Shown here: positions 23,201 through 33,100 of the stretch, in pieces | How the letters are laid out: the number at the start of each line of letters is the position of its first letter | Numbering within the stretch: position 1 is the stretch's first letter | Source of the DNA: Bolinopsis microptera | Taxonomy: Eukaryota; Ctenophora; Tentaculata; Lobata; Bolinopsidae | Assembly (NCBI RefSeq): GCF_026151205.1 | Contig: NC_087075.1 | Coordinates: forward strand, 8,855,303-8,919,302 | Reading direction: 5' to 3' | DNA: 64,000 nucleotides | Notes under the pieces: model-generated | What the model saw: the letters and a program-made list of their open reading frames with translations, nothing else | What the model was told of the DNA's origin: nothing | Database searches by the model: none | Program-made: the position numbers and the translations under genes

Positions 23201-26200
23201 TAGATAATTTAATTGATTACAAAAACAATGCCAAGTTATTGCCATCTTAACTAAACAAAGTGAACATAACGACTGGTATAGCAATTGGTATGTGGCACCT
23301 TCAACACCAGTACGATCACAAACAGCCTCAGCTCTGGAGTAAGAATGATGACGTAAGTCGCCAGTGTGTCTTAAGAGTGTCTTGATCCTGGTCAGGTGTA
23401 GACGGATGTAGTCGCTGCAGCCGCCTAGAAAACCGGGCATATTTTTGTCTTATCACCATATAGACCGCCTAGATTGGCAGCAACTGCCGACGAAAAATAT
23501 TTCAAATCAGCTGAAACAGTCGTAGCAGCGGCTGCATCCTTACGCAAATCATTTTTGTCGTAACTTTTGACCGTAGTTATGGCAAACAGTACACGAATTA
23601 TGAGAAGTGTGGCTTTTGTCAATGAATTTGCGAGTTTTGCTTCTGGTGAAACACAGCGATAACTTTATTATGTGTTGTCTACGTTACAGTGTAAAGTGTA
23701 AACTAGGTGACAGATTCATAAATCTCGTGATTCCCAGTTAGTAACTTAGTAATGAATTTCGTGTGGTAAATTGTTGTTTTAAGTATGATAATATGTGCAT
23801 ATCTTTAGATATCCTGTTATATTTATAACATAATATATTATTCATATATTACGGTTATTACCAAAATGAATGCCTAGTTGTTCTGTAAAGTGTAAAATAT
23901 GGTGAATGCGAACTTTTTGTTACAACACAATACACATATTGTATTATTTAGTTATTTAGGGGTTCCTCGGAACTCACTTGCCCGTGACTGTACTGCACAC
24001 TTTATTTGAAATTAATGCTTAACATAAAAAGATAAAACAATAAAGTCTCATTGGTAGTTGTCGTGAATAAAACTATTGTCTAGAACCGTGCTTGAGAAAT
24101 AATCATTGAATGTAATTACAGCACAAGAATCCCAAATAACGTAATTATTTTCAAGATTAAAACATGAATAGGTTTAATTTTATGAAAGATTTTGCACATC
24201 AGATCGTAGGTAAAACACCAAATTAAAAAACATGTAAAGTTATGTTGTCTTTAACGGAAACTAAAATAGTGATCATAACAACAAAAGAAGCATTTGAATT
24301 GTGGTATTCAGAGCATCTCAATGATGATCGTAAACCTCAGCTCTGGAACAAAAATGATAAGGTTAGTCTACCAGTGAAATGGAAACTTTATACTTAATAG
24401 CACATATAAACAAGTTATATAAGTTATATAAGTTGTATTAACAAGTTATCAACTACTTGACTTATTTGTATTGTGACTGTGACTGAAACTGACCTTGCCA
24501 AATGTGTTCATGCTGAGATGCTATATTGGATTGATTGGAGACATTGTTTGAATACCCGAGTTTGGAATAATAAATCGTAATAAAGTACTCTACTGTGGTT
24601 GCTACTGCGTGTTATATCTTGTTTTGATCGGTGTGTGATCTTTGCTTTTATGCTAAGTCTAGTGATTTCTTCCTCTTTAAATACTCTTTTAATGCTGTTT
24701 CTTCTTAGAAAATCGGGATAGTCAAGTTAAGCTGTGTTCATCACATTAATCATCCAAATTCACAATGACTTAAAATATGCAAAACGTTTCACAATCAAAA
24801 TAATCATTGATTACCAAATTCAACATCGGCCAGATCCAATAATTGTGCATAAAACTGTACAAGTCATGATGACCAATTATTAGCCAACATTCCTTCAGGG
24901 TTGCCATATCCCAGAGGCAGGCAGAGCATCCTCATTCCTCATGCTATCCTTTCATGGGCCATCTAGGTCCAGCCTAGACTCTTAAAAAAACACAAAAAAA
25001 ACCCTAAAGTTATGAAACCTTAACTCCAACACATGTATGACAGCTAGTTGTGTAGCGTGGTATCAGTGGGTCCCATTCGACCCCGATTCAAAGTCCAAAT
25101 TATGGAACGAGCGTGATAAGGTACCTCAATGGAAACGGAGCCCGCATCTCTATGTAGGGTTTATGTGTTGATTGTGTCAACGTTTACTAAGGGCATCCCT
25201 CTGATCAGGGCCAAAAGGAAATCGCGGCATGTACGGAATCGCGATTTTTCCCATTATTTGCGACAAATTTTATGTGTAGTTTAATGTATAGCCTGATAAA
25301 TTACGCGGTATCGCGATTTTTGGCCAAAATAATCGCGAAATCCTTCTGTCCCTGACCCTCTCTTTCCGGATAAACACTACAAAACACGTGTATTTTCCAC
25401 GTGTCGGCGCAGTAGGAAAGGGGATTTGTTGCACGGGGTACATGTTCGATTATAAGCCTTTATGTTTCGTTAAAGTTTCTCAGTGGCATGTTATTTCCTT
25501 CTATAGACACGTGTATTTGTTGTTTGGACTTGGTTCAGTCCAAGAACCATTGAAATGAAACCTTTCATTCGCCATGAAATCTATACCATTTATTTCCGTA
25601 TACGATTTCTCCACTTTTACTAAGTTTTCCTTGTTGATCGGTAATTGGCATGAGTATTGTGACATATTGGGGGCCTAATTTTATTAGAACTTCCGTTTTT
25701 TTCTTAAAATTTAACACTGTGTCGAGGTCGCCAAATTCGATTTTCCTCTGGAAGTCAGATGTTTACTTCTTTACATGTCACCTTTTGCATGTCTGTGTTC
25801 CATGAATTTAGAGTTCTAATATTTCTCATTGAAAAACGCCGGGTAATATATCAAATTATTCCCAACCGAGGTGGTATCTCCATGTTTTTTACGGTTTTAA
25901 GAAAAAATCATTAGATCACGTTCAAAGTAACCAGTTATAACACCCGTATAACAACTTGTTATATCCAACGTTTCTTATCAGTTATTCTACAATCAATAGC
26001 TGATAAGAACTGAACAAGTTTGTACTAGGCGCACCCAAGTGTGCATTATAATATCAGTCTTAACACAATCTGCGGTTACCTACTGATAAAATCTTGGTCG
26101 CTATCACCCAAAAAACGCTCAGATCAAATTTCTTTCTCCATAATATTACCGCATAATTGACCCTCTAATTTATAGGATTCTCCCACAATCATTCCTGGAT

Positions 26201-29142
26201 ATGTTCTCCCATAATCACGACAAATTCCCATTAATGAGATTACAACCCATGGAAATCCTGACCAGTAAACTTGGACTACGCTCTAATAACGGTCACGTTT
26301 TAGTGTGATAAAAGAAAAACCGTGACCAGACATCGCATAAAATCATTGGGAAGAAATGTTGCAAATTCACCTCGTGTTTTTTCCTTCCGCTGGAGTTTAG
26401 TAATATTATTTACGTCATCTTATGCAAAACCGAGTTGTCAGCCCTCATTTTCCGACCCTGCACGAAAATTTAATAAGGTAGGTAATAAGGTAATATATTA
26501 TGACGGGGTAACATGGTGGTGTGGTGAATAACATGTATTTAAGAGGGGTGAGTAATATTATAAGTTTAAAAGCAGGCCAATATGTCATAGTAGTAAACCA
26601 GGCTGATAAGTAAATAAGTATCAAGTAATACGTCATGGTACGTGTTACTGGTGCTGGTTTTCCAATTTCTGCAATACTTTCGGGAGATTAATTTTAATTA
26701 AACTATTTCTAAAACCTGTCTATCAGAAATTTTGGCTAATTAAACCGCAGGCGCTGGTTGATTACCACCTGCCTTTTTGGTGATTAGATAACTTAATTTA
26801 CAATTTTCTCTGGATACTTGAAGCATGCGTGCAGTGGTCCGTGGAGATAAATCCTGAACAAACATAGGAAATTGAGTTTCTCTTTGAACTTGTTGCAATC
26901 AAGGTTAACTGATGAGTATTTTGGGCACTAATTCCCTCTTCAAGTTTCAACAATCAAGCTCATCATGTTTATAAATCTAATCTGTAATTACCGGGAATTT
27001 CCACTCCAATGAGAATATTATGATTTTTACTTTCTTCTAGCGGAACTCAAACATATTATACCAATTTCAAAGGAAGGCGCATTCAAATTACCCCATAATT
27101 ATCACCTTTCTTCTCGGAACTTCAGTGCACAGGAAGTGAAGCATTTCAAAACAAACCCTTGAACTCTCAAAGTATATATAGTTCTATCTATCGATTATTC
27201 AAAATTTAAAATGTTTGGTTAAAAAAGTAGACTTATTTTGTCAGACAATCCAGTTTGGATAAGACCTGCAAGTCAGTGTCATCTCATCAAATTACTATAT
27301 CTTGGCACGGCTTCTCGCGCCAATCTGGTGCCGCTTTGGAATGTTTTTTGAGTCTCATAAAATAGTCTTGCGTTTAAAACTCATAAACTGTCGTTTTTTG
27401 CATGCTCTACAGCTCTACCTGTTTGCTGGATGGATGAACTGTGAATGAAACAAGATGAACGCCCATGGCTCGTCTCGCTCGATATATAACCGGGCTAGAT
27501 TTAGGGCTAGTTTTAGGGCTAGTTTAAAGTGTTATGTCTAGTTCTACTGATTGTTAACTGTTATTCCTGCATGTTTTCTGTCTCCAATTGGTCAGATCAT
27601 CCGTAAATATCTCTTGAAACGCCAAAAACAATGCATGAACGATTCCAAAACAATACTAAAACCGTACTCATCATACTTGTAAATACTTGTAACTTCGCAG
27701 ACTGAAGACAACTCAAATCTAAGTATGCTAAGTATGATTAATATAATTCTTTACAGGGATACAACATACATCTGGTGGCTACAGCATTTGAGTGGGTCAT
27801 GGCCCTGGACCTGCTTGCATTCCTCATGACATTCTCACAGGAGCTTCACATTATTCAGCTACAAGTCGTTTTGGTAAGTTAATATTTTGAAACTTTGATT
27901 TGGAAAAATTATAAAGTTCCTTTTTGTACGGCAATAACCTGTTTTATAACTGTCTTCTGTTTGGTTTAAACAATCATTGCTGTATAATTTGGGTCTTATT
28001 CGGGTCTTATTGTCCTATTTTTCTAACTTTTACATTATACATAGTTTAGTAAACTTATAACTAGATAGCGTTAAAAACACCACAGAGTTAAAATGTAATA
28101 ATTCTCCCAAATAATAATATGTTAACATATCACAGCACATAAAAGACGGTCTAGACAGGACAATCTCACCACTTTTAGTGTCCATCTTAACAAAGAAAAG
28201 TTATTATTTATCGTTTAAAGAAAACAAATTGATTGATTGTCATGACAGATTAGGAGAAACTCAACCGGAGAAAATTACCACCAGTTAAATAACTAGAGCA
28301 TTTGTCAGAGTCCTACGGGTAAGATTTGTTTGAGGGGCGTTTTGAAGGTTTTACTCAGTAAGCTAATACATGTGGTGATGTTGTGGGCGGTGGTACACTC
28401 AATTAAAATGAATTAATTAACAATGAATGGAACAATATCGGTCATTTATTTTAGAAATTAATCTGGACAGCAATGTTATTTTAGTGGACACACAAACGTG
28501 TATTGCCTCCCTATCTGATATATGTAGTATGTAATATGTAGTTATTTATGTGGGGATGGGTGCCAACAATTAGGTCCCATGCCACCACCTAGGAGAACCT
28601 CGAGTATGATAACGTGCAAACAGGAAATTGTAAATAATAATAATATTCGTTTTATTATGGCTTCTTGTCTGCTGGAAACGTTTTAAGTGCTAGTGAGCAC
28701 TTACCATTTATTATTTACCCTCCAAACGTTGGCACTGCAGCCCTGCAGGCCTTGAGAATAATAATCAAAACCATGCCAAAGTCACGCACATACCAATTTC
28801 ATCAAAAGAATCCCCGAAAATAGCATATGGCCTCGTCTAAATGAATCTGATTTTAATTTCACCCGCAACTGGTATTTTTAGCAGGAATAATTTCAGACAT
28901 CTTACCCAACTAGGCCAGACTGACCTACATTTTTAGCTCTTTGAAAACTGTTTTTAGTCGTTTGTTCCACAGTTGGATAAGGAGAGCATGTGATTAACCC
29001 CTTTCAATAAATCAAGGCTAGTTTAAACGAGGAATTATACCAGCAGCAGTTTACATGGGATTAAAATCGTAAAATGACATCAATAGTCTATATATAATAT
29101 ATTCATCTTCCATTTAATTTGTTTTAGGAGCAACTTTCGTGA
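14067..29142 (+). CDS. DRAM: DRAM/FRAG1/SFK1-family six-TM protein with alternative exons
   Basis: Exons are 14067-14245, 14676-14743, 14904-15046, 15930-15984, 16864-16992, one of 6a-6e (17724-25120), 27757-27873, and a terminal exon probably at 29128-29142. All junctions are GT-AG and the phases agree. With exon 6a the product is about 263 residues, the usual size for DRAM proteins (about 240-266). It starts with a TM helix, then the family signature PYISDTG (57-63, split by intron 1) and FPPES. Further helices follow in exons 3, 4-5, 5-6 and 7; EW in exon 7 (FEWVMALDLLAF) matches the conserved final helix. DRAMs sit in lysosomal or plasma membranes and modulate autophagy. The start is the first ATG; a second at 14109 is also possible. 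Terminal exons at 28455 or 28958 (followed by AATAAA at 29006) are alternatives. Family sure, orthology to DRAM1 or DRAM2 not. Confidence 0.9.
14676..14743 (+). CDS. DRAM: DRAM-like gene, exon 2
   Basis: The acceptor is ttactttttcag. The exon completes PYISDTG, adds TFPPESCVFTLFLNC, and ends phase 1 at T|gtgagt. The donor is a strong U2 type. Confidence 0.92.
14904..15046 (+). CDS. DRAM: DRAM-like gene, exon 3
   Basis: The acceptor is aaatttcag. It encodes the end of TM2, the KYLHVVQYN loop and TM3 (ALVIGYVAAFGIMVVGAFQ), and ends phase 0 before gttcgt. Confidence 0.9.
15930..15984 (+). CDS. DRAM: DRAM-like gene, exon 4
   Basis: The acceptor is cttcttttcag. It encodes ETNVLAVHVLGAMMAFIG, aligning with the FQELAVPVVHDGGALLAF region of vertebrate DRAM1, and ends phase 1 at G|gtaagt. 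Confidence 0.92.
16864..16992 (+). CDS. DRAM: DRAM-like gene, exon 5, ending at a U12 donor
   Basis: It encodes TM4, a charged loop (FRRDVNFGVDERGYAK) and most of TM5 (LFMAFLSAISFII), and ends in phase 1 (ATC ATC A). The donor that follows is GTATCCTTTT, the U12 consensus. Reading through the donor gives eight codons and TAA at 17016, so intron retention would truncate the protein. Confidence 0.92.
16993..17002 (+). promoter_or_regulatory. U12-type 5' splice site
   Basis: GTATCCTTTT matches the minor-spliceosome donor consensus RTATCCTTT exactly. It is the only donor of this kind I saw in the gene and is shared by five candidate downstream acceptors. Confidence 0.9.
17724..17809 (+). CDS. 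DRAM: DRAM-like gene, alternative exon 6a
   Basis: This 86-base exon starts in phase 1 and ends in phase 0, joining exon 5 and exon 7 in frame. It finishes TM5 (IIITASIA) and gives the loop VWEASPDNPNALLWSSNDK. A U12-like branch site GCCTTAAC (17706-17713) lies 11-12 bases before the acceptor tgatag. The donor, AAG|GTGCGA, is U2-like. Confidence 0.85.
17815..17870. repeat. gtgtgattaa tandem repeat
   Basis: Three to four copies of a 10-12-base unit gtgtgattaa(gt) occur just after exon 6a. Confidence 0.6.
20200..20262. repeat. Degenerate ggagcca-ataa tandem repeat
   Basis: Four irregular copies of ggagccaggataa-like units lie inside the large DRAM intron. Confidence 0.6.
21801..21886 (+). CDS. 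DRAM: DRAM-like gene, alternative exon 6b
   Basis: This 86-base exon has the same phases as 6a. The loop ends in TYQTWSSDDK, close to LLWSSNDK in 6a, and an inner W is preserved (ALWEPS). A branch-like TTTCTTAAC lies 14-15 bases before the acceptor cctaaaag. The donor GTCGCT is weak, so this copy may be rarely used or decaying. Confidence 0.78.
22975..23025. repeat. 17-bp tandem repeat, three copies
   Basis: The unit gtacacgtactctagtt is repeated three times without change, about 240 bases upstream of exon 6c. Confidence 0.9.
23261..23352 (+). CDS. DRAM: DRAM-like gene, alternative exon 6c
   Basis: This 92-base exon begins NITTGIAIGMWH and ends KQPQLWSKNDD. A branch-like ATCTTAAC lies 11-12 bases before the acceptor aacaaag. 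The donor is a perfect U2 GTAAGT. It shares KPQLW/QPQLW and total length with 6d, so 6c and 6d are probably the youngest duplicates. Confidence 0.85.
24270..24361 (+). CDS. DRAM: DRAM-like gene, alternative exon 6d
   Basis: This 92-base exon begins IITTKEAFELWYSE and ends RKPQLWNKNDK. A branch-like TCTTTAAC ends 15 bases before the acceptor aaaatag. The donor is GTTAGT. Phase 1 in, phase 0 out, like its siblings. Confidence 0.85.
25044..25120 (+). CDS. DRAM: DRAM-like gene, alternative exon 6e
   Basis: This 77-base exon begins SCVAWYQWVPFDPD and ends KLWNERDK. A perfect U12 branch CCTTAACT (25019-25025) lies about 21 bases before the acceptor atgacag. The donor is GTACCT. It is the shortest and most divergent copy. 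Confidence 0.8.
27757..27873 (+). CDS. DRAM: DRAM-like gene, exon 7
   Basis: It has 39 codons, phase 0 at both ends, acceptor ataattctttacag (U2-like) and donor gtaagt. It encodes GYNIHLVATAFEWVMALDLL and the rest of the last TM helix (AFLMTFS), then QELHIIQLQVVL. It aligns with the DRAM1 YVYHVVSAICEW region. Confidence 0.93.
29128..29142 (+). CDS. DRAM: DRAM-like gene, probable terminal coding exon
   Basis: After a long pyrimidine tract (catttaatttgttttag) the phase-0 frame reads E-Q-L-S-stop, a suitable short cytoplasmic tail. Competing acceptors at 28455 (10 codons with stop) and 28958 (12 codons with stop, AATAAA nearby) cannot be excluded. Confidence 0.45.
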   Translation, partial: EQLS

Positions 29143-29355
29143 TTTATGGCTCAGCGTAAGAAGAAACCATGGTATCTTTTCAAAAACTCCCGCCTAAAAT
29201 TCCTAGCTGATCCTGTTTTAAAAGCAAACTATGAGCAACTCTAGATTATCCTAATTTTACTGCCGGAATGTGTCGATGGCAGAACGTCGGCAAAGCTGCA
29301 ACAGAGCGGCGGCAGTACTCCGCCAGTACTACGGCAGAACTGAGACTGTACTAGC

Positions 29356-29451
29356 GTGCAATACTGCCAGCGTTCTGCCGTGCAATACTGCCAGCGTTCT
29401 GCCGTGCAATACTGCCAGCGTTCTGCCGTGCAATACTGCCAGCGTTCTGCC
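29356..29451. repeat. 24-bp minisatellite, four identical copies
   Basis: The unit starts gtgcaatactgccagcgttc and ends tgcc, and is perfectly repeated four times. Because 24 is a multiple of three, it creates open frames on both strands, which I regard as by-products rather than genes. Confidence 0.95.
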
Positions 29452-29838
29452 GACGACCAAAAGACGACCAAGCTGACACCACCAAATTACCCTTTCTAAT
29501 TCTGTAAGATGGACCCGTCAAAACCATTTGCTTCTAAGATATACCCATCAAATCCGTTTGTTCCTATGTTAGATACATACTAATACAAACTCCCAGAATA
29601 GTTGTAACTCCCAGAATAGCAACAATTCCCAACTAATTTCACTGCTAGAACATGCCTCTATATACTGTCACCCCACTAAATTACCCATACCGTGGATCTG
29701 TCAAACTCCGCAAGCAACTGACACATGTTGATTACAGAGTCGTCTCACCGAGTTTACTACGGGATCCCAGGACTACCAGAGGAGCTTACTCAAGCAGATA
29801 ATATTGTAAAGCAGATACATGTCAAGTTACAGTATTGT

Positions 29839-29867
29839 CACGTGATAAGTTACAATATTATCACGTG
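29839..29867. promoter_or_regulatory. Paired CACGTG E-boxes
   Basis: A 23-base unit (aagttaca-tatt-tcacgtga-) is tandemly duplicated, placing CACGTG at 29839 and 29862. They lie 47-75 bases upstream of a small ORF. Flanked by TCACGTGA, they resemble bHLH-ZIP (TFEB/USF/MYC) sites. Function is inference. Confidence 0.35.
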
Positions 29868-29913
29868 ACAACTGAACTAACAACTGGATAAAAGAATACA
29901 GCTTACAAGCACC

Positions 29914-30132
29914 ATGATGCCGAGCACCGCCGCTGCCGCCAAGCGACACAAGGGTACACTCCACCACAACTCATGCCTGATTCGGACTCCAAATCCACGA
30001 AGAGAGTTCTATGTGATTCACGAGAACTGGACTATTATTGACAATTCGGGCTTTTCTGAGAGAGACTACAACTTAGAGACTAGAAAACTGAGCCCATATG
30101 AGAAAGTTGTGTTAGGAGCTAGGATCTACTAA
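29914..30132 (+). CDS. Small hypothetical protein, 72 codons
   Basis: A single-exon frame starts MMPSTAAAAKRHK and ends KLSPYEKVVLGARIY. Base use is more GC-rich and codon-like at its 5' end than the surrounding AT-rich DNA, and an AT-rich tail follows the stop. The central ENWTIID has the W-x-x-I form of an LC3-interacting motif, but such short matches are common by chance. I do not recognise the family. No signal peptide or TM segment is visible. It could be the last coding exon of a longer gene. Confidence 0.4.
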   Translation: MMPSTAAAAKRHKGTLHHNSCLIRTPNPRREFYVIHENWTIIDNSGFSERDYNLETRKLSPYEKVVLGARIY

Positions 30133-33100
30133 TTGATGCATGATTGATCAATGAACTGTTAATTTATTTTCATTTTAATGTTTTAATTCTATTATAATAT
30201 TATGATACGCTTTTTTATAAAATTCATTTCGAGTGTTTTTGTTGGTTATCCTAACATAATTTCTGATCTCGTCGTAATCCAACTCTTAAATTGAAATGGA
30301 AACTGGAAAACATATTTTGGGTTCTCTCCAAGTGTTCAAATGACGCTTATAAACAAAAGTTCATATACCGGAAAGTACCGTCCGCGTCATCGTGCCCTAC
30401 GCCCTCGTGCCATACTCATCCGCCATAGTGTCCACCGCACTTGTGTCATCCGCCCTTGTGTCCTGGTATCTGTTTAAATTTCATAATATCACAAGATTAG
30501 TACCATTAAATACCAGTTGCTACTAGGGAAACTGATTACAAGTCAATTCCATTCCATCACTATACACGTACACTCGCAGAATTCCATTGTCTGCCATAAT
30601 GAGAAGAAATGTCAGTCAGGTTTCCAGAAACTGTTGGTCGGGGTGCGCAGTTGTTAGGATCAAACCTTATTACTGGGACTAGTACCGGAATATGTGAGAC
30701 AATCTGACAAGGCAGCTCTTCGACAGGCCTTTGTATCTCGCTGGTGAAGGCTGTAACTGGTGACTGGTGTTACGGTTTTAACCGAGACGCAGTCTACCAG
30801 TTTAAAAGCTCCGAACGTGTAAACTGTGAAAAGTGTGAATTTATCCGTTCTTAATTTTTACTTTTATGTAATTTGTTTTCAATCATTCGCCCCTGAATTC
30901 AAAGTATAGATAGACATGACTGTGTCTTCAGTCTTTGATTCGGGATTTTCTGTGAAGTCTGTGAGTATTCATACTGGTGTTTATTAAAGTATTGTACGAT
31001 TTTGTCTTACAATCGTAACTGGCTCTGATTGGATCTTATCTCACAGGATCCAATGGTATAACCGTCTAATATAAAACATTTTCGTTTCAAGTCTCAACCT
31101 GGTCAATCATGAAAACCTGTGTATTAAGCAGGGATGTCGAGAGTTTTCTGCTTGAAAGCAGAGCCGTAGCCAAAATATACCTTGCAGGGCTTCATTTAAG
31201 GAGTAAGCCACCAAAATCTGGGACCTTTACACTGTTTTAAGTGCCTGTGGAGATTAGGCAGGACACCGGCAATTCTTTAGGAAATCCAGGTTTTAGGAAC
31301 GGAATTTGGCAATGAAAGTTTATCATTAAAATGAAATATTCAATAAGAAAAGTAGACATGGATTTTAGAACTCTGTCAGCAGCCAGTAACATGAACTGAC
31401 AGTGTCCTTAGAGTAGAGGAGCACACCGGCTCAAGTAAAGGCTCTCAAGTAAAGGCTCTTTAGAATATTTTACATTAAATACGACTTGTGGGAAAGTGCT
31501 ACATGTGTATTACTATTTAGAATCTAATCGATCTTAGGTCTAACATTAACATAGTTTTTACAGACCTTAGAAAGTATGTTATTTAGAAAAGGAAATATGG
31601 TGGACTTAATAATTTTTAGTAGGCTATATCGGTTACAATATATTTCGTAGACATGGTTAATGATGGTGAAGAAAGCCATTATAATGAACACAGAAATGTA
31701 CAGACATTCATGAAATCGATACGATAATCAGATAATCGAATGACAGGCCAAGAAGAATTTTATTGAAAAAATGACCCATTGTTAGACATTGAGAGCTGCC
31801 CTAAAAATGAATCTCCAGAAAACCCGGAAAATTACTCTGCTGCTCTGTTTTGGGAGATCAGTGGATATGAATATCACATTTAAAGATAATTATACGTCTC
31901 TATTTCCTACCACAATTTCTAAAAAACTTCCGATATCTAATTATCTGGAACCTTTACCCCACCCTTTACCTTACCACCGATCTGATTAAAATATTGAGAT
32001 GAAAATGTCCATAATTTGTTCTGAAATTTACTGAGGGGAATTAGGCAAGATTCGGTATTTTTTCCCTGGATGTCTAATGAATTTGAGTTCCTTCGGTTCA
32101 TTTTGATGTCTACTGTCTACTTGAATATTTCTTATCACTTTTTTCCGGTTCAAAAATTCAAAATTTGTCGCGTACACCTTGTCGGCGGATCCATGATCTC
32201 CACATGATCCGAGTTTTAAGATTTTCAAATTCAAAAAGGGATTTGTAAATTTATGCACTCGCTTGAGTGGTCTCATGATTGCAATTTAATGCTTGTGATA
32301 ACGTTAACATCAATTTTAAAGACACCAAGGATAATTCATGTCAGATGGAATGTAAAGTTTTAAAGTCCCAAAATTTAAACAGAAACGTTCGCAAAATTTT
32401 AGGTAATAAATGTGATTTTCTCGTTTTCCATGTATTTATTTTCATAAACCGATATGAATTTCGGATAAACGTTGAAAGCTACTCTCGTAGGTGCGAAATC
32501 GATGTTTTGGTGGCTACGTAAGTTTACTATTCGCACCTTTTGAACTCCAGAAAATAACAATTTTCACATGTTTATTTTCTCAAGTTTAAGGTGTAAAAAT
32601 TGCAGATCGGTTTCCATCGTACCATGACTACTGGTCAGAAGTAAGAATCCTGTTTACAAAGAAAGAATATGGTTAAACTTGAGGAAACAATTCCCAGGCA
32701 TATAATCCTTGAATAACCAAAGGTGTAAAAGTCTAGATTATAAATATAAAGGTGTAAAAGTCTAAGATCGGTTATTATTTACAGGTATATAAATAAAATC
32801 ATCTCATACAGTTATCTCATGGTACTTAAATTCTTAAAGACAATTTCCTCCTTCATTCCATGCACACATAGAAATCCAACATACAGAAAAGCTAGCCCCA
32901 AATTGTGAGCTACCCCTTTCTCTTTTCGAAGACCCATTTTTAGCTTGACCGTTCCGTAGGTCACCGTAAATCACTTAAGTTCATGTAATTCGATGTTTAC
33001 ATTATATTTATCCGTAATAATGTTGAGGTATAGTGAGTTTATACTACTGAAAATTGATAGAGGTATCTTTGGCGGCAAAGTTGAGCACTTCATTTGTCAA

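Noticed and set aside
29241-29476. Repetitive-protein genes on both strands
   Set aside because: They are produced by the 24-bp minisatellite, whose period is divisible by three.
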